From Candidatus Dadabacteria bacterium (lineage in GTDB: Bacteria; Desulfobacterota_D; UBA1144; Nemesobacterales; UBA2774): a stretch of DNA of 27,010 nt. Position 1 is the first letter of the stretch. Each line of letters begins with the position of its first letter. The notes below the pieces were generated by a model, which saw only the letters and a program-made list of their open reading frames with translations, searched no databases and was not told where the DNA came from. The stretch is taken from NCBI GenBank assembly GCA_020027805.1, contig JAHKKQ010000006.1, forward strand, positions 1 to 27,010, given 5' to 3'. The position numbers were made by a program, and so were the translations under genes. Positions 7,657-14,414 of this stretch are shown here, in pieces.

Positions 7657-8574
7657 ATGGCAAAGGGTCCCTTATTCAATAACGAAGAGATCGCGGACGC
7701 TCTCGACCGTATATCCTCGCTGCTCGATGTACAGGGTGCGGACACGTACAGGGTGAGGGCGTATATGAACGCCGCACGCACCCTCAGGGAATGCGAGGCT
7801 CCGGTTTCGAAAATACTCGGGAGCGAGGGCGTAAAGGGACTCGAAGCGCTTCCCGGGGTTGGAAAGAGCATCGCGGCAGTCATAACTGAGCTCCTCTCCA
7901 CGGGGCGTATCGGTCTTCTGGAAAGGCTCGAAGGCCAGGCCTCGCCAGAAGAGCTTTTCGAGACAGTGCCCGGGATTGGAGTGAAAACAGCGCACCGGAT
8001 ACACGAGACGCTGGGTATAGAGACGCTGGAGGAGCTCGAAATAGCGGCGCACGACGGCAGTCTCAATAAAGTCCCCGGCCTCGGCCGTAGGAAGGTTCAG
8101 GGAATCAAGGACGCCCTGTCCGGGATTCTGTCTCGGTCTTCGAGGCGCCGGGCGCGAAGGCTCCGCTGGCTCGAGCACGAGATGAGGGAACTCGAAGTCG
8201 AAAAACCCGATGTAAATCTCCTCCTCGAGGCCGACAGGGAGTATAGAGAGAAAGCGGCGCTCGGAGAGCTCAAACAAATCGCGCCAAAGCGTTTCAACCC
8301 CGCCGGCGAAAAATGGCTCCCCATCTACCATAAAGAGAAGGACGGCTGGTCATTCACGGTGCTCTTCTCGAACTCGCCCCTCGCTCACAAACTGGGAAAG
8401 ATGAGGGACTGGGTCATAGTCTATTACGAGAGGGACGGCGAGGAAGACCAGTGTACGGTCGTCACCGAATGGCAGGGGCGATTGTCGGGCAGAAGGGTTA
8501 TACGCGGACGGGAAAGAGAGTGTATCGAGTATTACAGCAGCCGCGGCAGAGAGGTGGTCTATTCCAAGAACTGA
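7657..8574 (+). CDS. Helix-hairpin-helix protein with PolX-like N-terminus, no polymerase domain
   Basis: The 305-residue protein begins like the 8-kDa and helix-hairpin-helix region of family X DNA polymerases. Residues about 1-60 resemble the Pol-beta-type helical domain (NNEEIADALDRIS, TYRVRAYMNAARTL). Three HhH motifs follow: LPGVGKSIAAVI, VPGIGVKTAHRI and VPGLGRRKVQGI. Residues about 160-205 are a charged, Arg/Glu-rich helical linker. The last 100 residues (SFTVLFSNSPLAHKLGKMRDW onward) form a small alpha/beta domain with no polymerase DxD motif and no PHP histidines. It probably binds DNA, perhaps at gaps or nicks, but a catalytic role cannot be read from the sequence. Start ATG 7657 follows AGATAA, a weak binding site. 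It ends 45 bases from the convergent metW. Confidence 0.75.
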   Translation: MAKGPLFNNEEIADALDRISSLLDVQGADTYRVRAYMNAARTLRECEAPVSKILGSEGVKGLEALPGVGKSIAAVITELLSTGRIGLLERLEGQASPEELFETVPGIGVKTAHRIHETLGIETLEELEIAAHDGSLNKVPGLGRRKVQGIKDALSGILSRSSRRRARRLRWLEHEMRELEVEKPDVNLLLEADREYREKAALGELKQIAPKRFNPAGEKWLPIYHKEKDGWSFTVLFSNSPLAHKLGKMRDWVIVYYERDGEEDQCTVVTEWQGRLSGRRVIRGRERECIEYYSSRGREVVYSKN

Positions 8575-8619
8575 TGATTAAAATCAATCGAAGATAATCC
8601 CGCATGTCCCGGGGACACG

Positions 8620-9219
8620 TCACAGACCCCGATCCACCAGGAATATCCCCGTCTGCGCAAACAAATTGGGAAGGAGCCGGATACGCTTGTCTTCGCTGAT
8701 ATACATTCTCCTCTCCATCCTGACGTTCTTCAGCCGGCAATATTCTATAAAATCGGTAATGCTCAGGAAATGGAGGTTCGGAGTTTCATACCACTGATAA
8801 GGCAGCGCGCCCGTTACGGGGGTCCTTCCCCCGAAGAATATCTGCAGCCGGGATTTGTAATAGGCGAAATTTGAAAAACTTATAATGACCTTTCTGCCCA
8901 CTCTCAAAGCGTCCGTCAGCACCGAGTCCGGGTGCTTTATCTGCTGGAGGCTCTGGTTCAGAATAACGTAATCGAAGGATTTATCCTCGTATTCGGCCAA
9001 TCCACTGTCAATGTCCCCGTGTATGACGTTAAGACCCTTGGCCACGCATGCATATATCGCCTGCTCGTCTATCTCCAGGCCCTGACCGCGCACGCTTCTT
9101 TCTTTAATCAGAAGGGAAAGAAGGTCTCCGGCGCCGCACCCGAGCTCGAGCACGGCAGACTGCCGCTTAACTAGCTTTAATATGGCTTTGTGGTCAAAGC
9201 GGACGTTCACATATGTCAT
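8620..9219 (-). CDS. metW: MetW, SAM-dependent methyltransferase-fold protein of methionine synthesis
   Basis: The 199-residue protein has the short length typical of MetW. Its class I methyltransferase fold is visible in the VLELGCGAGDLL motif near residue 23 (SAM-binding glycine loop), followed by the acidic residue in GLEIDEQAI and the region DYVILNQSLQQ. MetW genes are commonly paired with metX, and MetW has been reported to support MetX activity rather than act as an obvious methyltransferase. Here it begins only four bases after the metX stop, strongly suggesting translational coupling. It is the last gene of the metY-metX-metW set. A perfect TGTCCC-G-GGGACA palindrome lies at about 8604-8616 just beyond its stop, but it lacks a T-run. 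Confidence 0.92.
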   Translation of the reverse strand: MTYVNVRFDHKAILKLVKRQSAVLELGCGAGDLLSLLIKERSVRGQGLEIDEQAIYACVAKGLNVIHGDIDSGLAEYEDKSFDYVILNQSLQQIKHPDSVLTDALRVGRKVIISFSNFAYYKSRLQIFFGGRTPVTGALPYQWYETPNLHFLSITDFIEYCRLKNVRMERRMYISEDKRIRLLPNLFAQTGIFLVDRGL

Positions 9220-9223
9220 AATC

Positions 9224-10369
9224 TCAGGCTGTTTCGTATTCGTGGAATACCGTCTTTAAGAAATGTGAGATGAGATGAGTCTCCTCCTCGATCTCCAGAA
9301 GAAACGCGTCGTGTCCGTATGTCGAATCCACTTCGCAGTAAGTCGTCTCGATCCCCGAGCGCTTGCAGGCCTTGACTATCTCCTTCGACTGGTAGGCCGG
9401 ATAGAGCCAGTCCGATTTGAACGCGATGACCAGCACCTTCGTCTTCAATCCCTGGAGCGAGTCCTGTAGCGGTCTCCACTGCGTTGCGTCAAAATTATCC
9501 ATGGCTTTGGTTATATAAAGGTAAGAATTGGCATCGAATCGTTTTACGAAGCTGTCTCCTCGGTAACGCAGATATCCTTCGACTTCATAATCGGCGGTAA
9601 ATTTGAAGGGCTCGGTCCCGTTCTTCCTCTGCCTTCCGAATTTCTCTTCCATGGACATATCGCTCATGTAGGTTATGTGCCCTATCATCCTGGCGACGGC
9701 CAGGCCCTTCGCAGGGAGCGGCCCGCCGTAATAGTTCCCTGAATTCCAGTGCGGGTCGGCCATTATCGCCTGCCTCCCCACTTCGTTGAATGCTATCTGC
9801 TGAGGGCTGTGCTTTATGGCTGTTGCGATGGGAATGGCGCTTCTTATCCTGTCCGGATACCTCACGAGCCAGGAGAGCGCCAGCATGCCGCCCATAGATC
9901 CCCCTACTGCTGTTAGCAGCTTATTTATGCCTAAGTGATCGATGAGGCGCTTCTGGGCGTCCGCCATATCGTTAATGGTGACAATCGGGAAATCGAGGGC
10001 ATAATGCCGGCCGGTAGCGGGATTTATGCTCGACGGCCCGGTCGAACCCTTGCAGCCCCCTATGACATTCGAACTAATAACGAAATACTTGTTCGTATCG
10101 AATGCCCGGCCCGGGCCGATCATGGAATCCCACCATCCGGGATTTTTCTGCTCTATGTCGAGCCCGGCAGCGTGCGCATCGCCGGAGAGGGCGTGGAGTA
10201 TCATAACTGCGTTGGTTTTATTTTCGTTGAGAGTGCCGTAGGTCTCGTAGGCGAGCGTTACGTGCTTAAGCTTCTCCCCGCTCTCGAGTGTAAGACTATC
10301 AATAGTAAAGTACTGCGCCTCGACTACACCGACGCCCTCCTCGCGTTTATCAATTTTCTTTGTCTTCAC
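9224..10369 (-). CDS. metX: Homoserine O-acyltransferase (MetX, alpha/beta hydrolase fold)
   Basis: The 381-residue product matches the MetX family in length and motifs. It acylates homoserine from acetyl-CoA (or succinyl-CoA in some MetX/MetW organisms), the first committed step to methionine. The nucleophile elbow GGSMGG places the catalytic serine at about residue 158. The aspartate lies in SDWLYP and the histidine in YGHDAF near the C-terminus. HALSGDAHAAG and GCKGSTGPSS are family signatures. The start is GTG 10369 with AGAGG upstream. It lies between metY (58 bases upstream) and metW (4 bases downstream) in one transcript direction. Acetyl versus succinyl specificity is not decided by what I can see, although the adjacent O-acetylhomoserine-type sulfhydrylase favours acetyl. 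Confidence 0.95.
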   Translation of the reverse strand: MKTKKIDKREEGVGVVEAQYFTIDSLTLESGEKLKHVTLAYETYGTLNENKTNAVMILHALSGDAHAAGLDIEQKNPGWWDSMIGPGRAFDTNKYFVISSNVIGGCKGSTGPSSINPATGRHYALDFPIVTINDMADAQKRLIDHLGINKLLTAVGGSMGGMLALSWLVRYPDRIRSAIPIATAIKHSPQQIAFNEVGRQAIMADPHWNSGNYYGGPLPAKGLAVARMIGHITYMSDMSMEEKFGRQRKNGTEPFKFTADYEVEGYLRYRGDSFVKRFDANSYLYITKAMDNFDATQWRPLQDSLQGLKTKVLVIAFKSDWLYPAYQSKEIVKACKRSGIETTYCEVDSTYGHDAFLLEIEEETHLISHFLKTVFHEYETA

Positions 10370-10427
10370 CCATTAACCTCTTTAACGGCAGTGGAGGGGG
10401 ATACCCCGCTGCGCTCACCCGCAATGC

Positions 10428-11723
10428 TTATCCCGCCTTTCCGAGCGCCTGATCGATATCGGCGATAATATCGTCAATGTGCTCGATACCCACTGAGAGC
10501 CGGACGAAGTCGGGAGTCACGCCGGTCGATAACTGTTCGTCCGGGGAGAGCTGCTGATGCGTGGTCGTCGCGGGGTGAATAGCCAGGGTCTTTGTATCCC
10601 CGACATTCGCCAGGTGCGAGATCAGCTGCAGCGAATCGATGAACTTCCGCCCCGCTTCGAGCCCGCCCTTGATACCGAAGCCCAGTATCGCCCCTGCCCC
10701 CTTCGGCAGATACTTCGCCACCCTCTCCTTCTCGGGGCTGTCGTCGAGCCCCGGATAATTGACCCAGCTCACTTTCGGATGCTTCTTCAGATGCTTTGCT
10801 ACGGCCAACGCATTCTCCGAATGGCGCGGCATACGGAGATGCAGCGTTTCGAGGCCCTGTAAAAACAGGAATGCGTTAAACGGGGACACGGCCATGCCGA
10901 GGTCTCTCAGCAGAGTGACGCGGGCTTTAATGATATATGCGATATTTCCCATGGGCTTCAAAGCCTCTACGAAATTGAGCCCGTGATAGCTCGGCTCGGG
11001 CTCTGAAATGAGCGGGAATTTTCCGCTGTCCCATTCGAATTTGCCTGAATCGACTATCACTCCTCCGATGCTGGTCCCATGGCCGCCTATAAATTTTGTC
11101 GCCGAATAAACCGTAATATCAACGCCGAAATCAAACGGCCTCAGCAAGTAGGGCGATACCGTATTATCCAGTATGAACGGTATTCCGTTTTTGTGAGCCA
11201 CGCCCGATATCCCTTCGAGGTCGGCGACATCGAGCTTGGGATTGCCTATGGATTCGGCATAGACGGCTTTCGTTTTCGGGGTTACAGCCTTCTGAAAAGC
11301 CTTTAAGTCGTTCGACTTGAAGAACTTTACGGTTATTCCAAGACGCGGGAAGGTGTAATGGAACAGGTTATAAGTTCCGCCGTAAAGGTTATCCGCGGAT
11401 ACTATCTCATCGCCCGCCTGGGCAATGTTGAGGAGCGATATTGTCGTTGCCGATTGCCCGCTCGAAAGAGCGAGGGCCCCGACGCCGCCGTCCATTGCGG
11501 CTATTCGTTTCTCGAAAGCGTCCTGCGTCGGGTTCATGATCCTGGTGTAGATATTCCCGAACTCGCGGAGTCCGAAGAGATTGGCGGCGTGCTCGGTGCT
11601 TTTGAATTGAAACGAAGTAGTCTGATAAATAGGGAGCGCCCTTGCGCCGGTCGTGGGGTCGGGCTCCCACCCCCCGTGCAATGCGAGTGATTCCACTTTA
11701 AGCTGGCTATCGATTTTACTCAT
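10428..11723 (-). CDS. metY: O-acetylhomoserine sulfhydrylase (PLP-dependent)
   Basis: About 431 residues, the normal length for the Cys/Met metabolism PLP enzymes of the MetY type. It would convert O-acylhomoserine plus sulfide to homocysteine in the cytosol. The SATKFIGGHG segment contains the PLP-binding lysine (about residue 210). RIMNPTQDAFEKRIA and SSGQSATTISLL are typical cofactor and substrate regions, and the C-terminal VRLSVGIEHIDDI is a family signature. I choose ATG 11723 rather than TTG 11729 because AAAGGAG then sits seven bases from the start. This is the first gene of metY-metX-metW and lies about 85 bases below a near-consensus sigma-54 promoter. No SAM riboswitch pattern is visible in the leader. 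Confidence 0.95.
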   Translation of the reverse strand: MSKIDSQLKVESLALHGGWEPDPTTGARALPIYQTTSFQFKSTEHAANLFGLREFGNIYTRIMNPTQDAFEKRIAAMDGGVGALALSSGQSATTISLLNIAQAGDEIVSADNLYGGTYNLFHYTFPRLGITVKFFKSNDLKAFQKAVTPKTKAVYAESIGNPKLDVADLEGISGVAHKNGIPFILDNTVSPYLLRPFDFGVDITVYSATKFIGGHGTSIGGVIVDSGKFEWDSGKFPLISEPEPSYHGLNFVEALKPMGNIAYIIKARVTLLRDLGMAVSPFNAFLFLQGLETLHLRMPRHSENALAVAKHLKKHPKVSWVNYPGLDDSPEKERVAKYLPKGAGAILGFGIKGGLEAGRKFIDSLQLISHLANVGDTKTLAIHPATTTHQQLSPDEQLSTGVTPDFVRLSVGIEHIDDIIADIDQALGKAG

Positions 11724-11781
11724 CTCCAAACTCCTTTGGTCCGTTTTCTTTTTTTATCTTAATCGGGTTTGATAAAAATGT

Positions 11782-11804
11782 CGAGATAGTTTTACCGAGA
11801 TAGT
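11782..11804 (-). repeat. Direct repeat in the metY leader
   Basis: CGAGATAGT occurs twice on the plus strand, at 11782-11790 and 11796-11804, with a 14-base period. The copies lie at and just downstream of the start site expected from the sigma-54 promoter. They could be a regulator-binding site or an RNA element. The function is unknown. Confidence 0.5.
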
Positions 11805-11809
11805 CTTAA

Positions 11810-11825
11810 AGCAATCTCTGTGCCA
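11810..11825 (-). promoter_or_regulatory. Sigma-54 (RpoN) promoter for metYXW
   Basis: Read on the minus strand the sequence is TGGCACAGAGATTGCT. It matches TGGCAC-N5-TTGCW at every defined position, with GG and GC exactly ten bases apart. Transcription would start near 11800, giving a leader of about 75 nt to the metY ATG. A perfect CTTTATAAAG palindrome lies just upstream at about 11828-11837. Confidence 0.75.
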
Positions 11826-11972
11826 TTCTTTATAAAGTGACATGATTTCAGGGAGTTGCGCTTCGCAGAGGGGATGGATTACAGCCTCATCATATCCGCA
11901 GCAGGTTGTTTTAATACCATCTGTATAATATTTATACTCGGCAATTCAGGTATCGGCCACCGGATAAATATA

Positions 11973-13145
11973 TTAGTATTCCTGCTTTCCTCTCAGGTAT
12001 TGATAAATAGACTCCGCTATGATCCTGTATCCGTTTTTATTACTATGGCCATTGTAATTATTAGGATATATCTGCTCGTAGGGCACCGCCATCCTTAGGG
12101 GTTCCAAAACGTCCAGATAAGAAATATTGTGTTCCTCAAAATACGATTTTGCGATTTCGTTCGCCCGCCGTTCATTATCGATCAGGCGGTCTATTTTCGG
12201 AGAACCCGGCAAACTGTCGTTCCCCTCTATAAAGTCCGCAAATACGGTCTCTTTCGTCGGAATCATAACCACTAAAAAACGTATGCCGTTTTTCCCGGCG
12301 ACCTCATTCATTCGATTAAAGAAACCCAGAGCCAGTCTGAGCCCTTCCTGCAAATGAGGCCTCGTCAGATCGAGCCCCTGCAGCCTCGTTTCAGGGGTGA
12401 ATCCGGTGTCGATCCCGTGCTCGTTATCCCTGAACATGACAATCTCTTCCCCCCTGTCCATCATTCTCCTCTGCCTGATCATGTCTCCGAGATATGTTTC
12501 CGTAACGATTCTGTAGAGCACGCTATGCCCCGCGAACCAGTCGGTTATTACATATGTCATATACTTCAATCTTGTTTGGAGAGACCTTGAAGGCGGACTC
12601 TTTTTCTTTTCCGGTTTTTCACGATTATCCGTTTCCGCGACGTTGCCGATAGAAAAATCAGGGTCCCGCAGGTGTTCCCAATAGGGGACGGTGTACACGG
12701 CCTCGTACGTATCCGCGAGGTCGTTCCCTAGATAGAACCCCACGATTATGAGGGCGGGCTTCAGCCGAAGGGCTTTCTGCTCCAACAGGTACGAATACTC
12801 GGCGGGGCCATAGCCCCCGAGCGCAAGATTGTAGACTTCTTTGCCGGTTAGCCTTTGTAGGGTTTCAGGCCAGGTGTATCTTGCGAGCGCGCTTATTCCG
12901 TATGTCTGCGAATCGCCGATTGCTATTATATCGGCACGCTCGGGAACAGACTTGTTTCTAAAACCCCATGAATCATGCGCCCTAGAGCCGGGATTTATTC
13001 TGAATCTGAGTATTTCGTCCGGTGTCTGCCTGGGCCATAAATAATCTACAGGATCGTAAAAAACTCGCGTGACGCCTTCAGCAAGAAACAAGGAAAGAAT
13101 GATGGCGGCGAGGACTATCAGAGACTTCTTCATAAAATCATTCAA
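11973..13145 (-). CDS. Membrane-anchored SGNH-hydrolase-type protein
   Basis: About 390 residues with one N-terminal hydrophobic segment (KSLIVLAAIILSLFLAEGV), which probably anchors the protein with its body in the periplasm. The body has SGNH-family blocks: GDSQT with the nucleophile serine, the GGYGPAEY glycine block, GFYLGND with the asparagine, and a late GHSNKNGY with the histidine, although the usual Asp-x-x-His is not clear. Such proteins often remove or transfer acyl groups on polysaccharides or lipids; the substrate here is unknown. TTG 13145 is favoured because GGAGG lies nine bases upstream; ATG 13133 is the alternative. Codon use (AGG/AGA arginine) is like the native genes. It stands alone between the met operon and the tRNA fragment. 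Confidence 0.75.
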   Translation of the reverse strand: MNDFMKKSLIVLAAIILSLFLAEGVTRVFYDPVDYLWPRQTPDEILRFRINPGSRAHDSWGFRNKSVPERADIIAIGDSQTYGISALARYTWPETLQRLTGKEVYNLALGGYGPAEYSYLLEQKALRLKPALIIVGFYLGNDLADTYEAVYTVPYWEHLRDPDFSIGNVAETDNREKPEKKKSPPSRSLQTRLKYMTYVITDWFAGHSVLYRIVTETYLGDMIRQRRMMDRGEEIVMFRDNEHGIDTGFTPETRLQGLDLTRPHLQEGLRLALGFFNRMNEVAGKNGIRFLVVMIPTKETVFADFIEGNDSLPGSPKIDRLIDNERRANEIAKSYFEEHNISYLDVLEPLRMAVPYEQIYPNNYNGHSNKNGYRIIAESIYQYLRGKQEY

Positions 13146-13407
13146 CTGGCAAAACCTCCGCTGCCCGACTATCTATCGAGAGAATGAGTATATATAAAGC
13201 CTTAATGGAAATTAATAGGAACTACCTCCAGGCACTGTTAGGAACAGCGCCCCTGATGGAGACTGAAATCCCGTTCTGCCGGGCTTGATTGCGCGTGGTT
13301 TATGCAAATCAGCGATGAAACCGCTTAAACCGCCGATTCTAACCCGAATTCCGGTAAAGCCGGGCACTAATGAAAAACGGCAACATCATGCAGGCCGCTG
13401 GAATTGC

Positions 13408-13438
13408 TGGTGGAGCCGAAGGGATTCGAACCCTCGAC
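13408..13438 (-). pseudogene. tRNA 3'-end fragment, probable distal attachment site
   Basis: On the minus strand this is the T-arm, 3' acceptor strand and CCA of a tRNA, with no D-arm or anticodon arm. It matches the intact tRNA-Ala at 17092-17122 at 29 of 31 positions. The two differences are in the T-loop, and similarity stops at the variable loop. It is in the same orientation as the intact tRNA, as expected for a tRNA-targeted integration. Confidence 0.75.
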
Positions 13439-13448
13439 TCCTTGAGCG

Positions 13449-14414
13449 CTATACAGATGTCGATAGTTCGCGCGATCCGTTCTGTTCCAGCCATTCGAGC
13501 ATTCCGCTGACACTCCCCGTGGCCAGGGCGATGCTCGTGTCCGCCGCGCCGTAATACATGCGGATGATGTCGCCGCCGGGTTCGATGATATAACCGCACG
13601 GGAATACCACGTTGCCTACATCCCCCGCACGCTCGTAAAGCTCTTCCGGGGCGAAGAACCATTCGTTGCTGCGTTTCAGGCAGAGCTCGGGGTCATCCAG
13701 ATCAAACAGGGCCAGCCCAAGGCGGTATATGCTTCCGCTCGCCGTCTGACGCACGCCGTGGTAAATCACCAGCCAGCCCTGCGGGGTTTGTATCGGCGGG
13801 GGGGAGAGGCCTATTTTATTCGCGTCCCACCACGCGCCTCTACGGGCAACCAGCATGAGCTTGTGGTCGCCCCAATGTTTAAGGTCCGGCGAGTAGGATA
13901 TCCACATGTGCGCGCGGGGAGCACTGACGGGGCGATTGATCAGGGCCCAGAGGCCGTTAATACGGTGAGGCAGCAGGGCCGCATCTTTATTCTCCGGCGT
14001 CATAATCACTCCGTAGCGCTCGAAGCCAACGAAATCTTCCGTAAACGCCAGGGCCACGCCCGGGCCGTCGCGTGTGTAGGCGGTATACGCAATCGCATAC
14101 TTCCTTAATTCGGGAACGTACGTAATTCGCGGGTCTTCTATACCCCAGAGCTCCTCAGGATAGTTCTCGGGATCGGGCATAAGCGAAGGCCTGGGTTCGA
14201 TCCGCCAGTTGTCGACGCCGTTTGCGGATCGGGCCACGCAAAAGTGGGAATGCCCGCGCCTGTCCTCCACGCGGCACAAGAGCAGGGTTGTCCCGTCGGG
14301 CAGTAATGTGACGCCGGGATTAAAGACGCTATGGACCGGATACGGCCAATCGGCCGCGGTCAAGATCGGATTTCGTTCGTGACGGTGAAAGAGTTTAAAG
14401 TATTTATTGCTCAT
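13449..14414 (-). CDS. Glycoside hydrolase/phosphorylase family 130 enzyme
   Basis: The 321-residue protein has the length and five-bladed beta-propeller pattern of GH130, a family of beta-mannoside phosphorylases and hydrolases. Recognisable segments are RHERNPIL at the start, GIEDPRIT (with the conserved catalytic-type aspartate), KDAALLP, WWDANKIG, IYHGV and a late YYGAADT. I cannot decide between phosphorylase and hydrolase. The start ATG overlaps the stop of the upstream glycosyltransferase gene as ATGA (14411-14414), so the two are translationally coupled and probably act on the same glycan. The gene ends eight bases from the partial tRNA, at the very edge of the putative island. Its arginine codons are mostly CGN, unlike flanking genes. 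The product is probably cytosolic; no signal peptide is visible. Confidence 0.85.
   Translation of the reverse strand: MSNKYFKLFHRHERNPILTAADWPYPVHSVFNPGVTLLPDGTTLLLCRVEDRRGHSHFCVARSANGVDNWRIEPRPSLMPDPENYPEELWGIEDPRITYVPELRKYAIAYTAYTRDGPGVALAFTEDFVGFERYGVIMTPENKDAALLPHRINGLWALINRPVSAPRAHMWISYSPDLKHWGDHKLMLVARRGAWWDANKIGLSPPPIQTPQGWLVIYHGVRQTASGSIYRLGLALFDLDDPELCLKRSNEWFFAPEELYERAGDVGNVVFPCGYIIEPGGDIIRMYYGAADTSIALATGSVSGMLEWLEQNGSRELSTSV

Noticed and set aside
11730..11860. SAM or other methionine-related riboswitch before metY
   Set aside because: I looked for the conserved cores of SAM riboswitches in this leader and found none; only about 75 nt lie between the promoter and the start.
13147..13162. 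GG-N10-GC pattern (TGGCAAAACCTCCGCT) on the plus strand
   Set aside because: The -12 half is poor, no plus-strand gene follows, and the stretch is the ribosome-binding region of the SGNH gene on the other strand.
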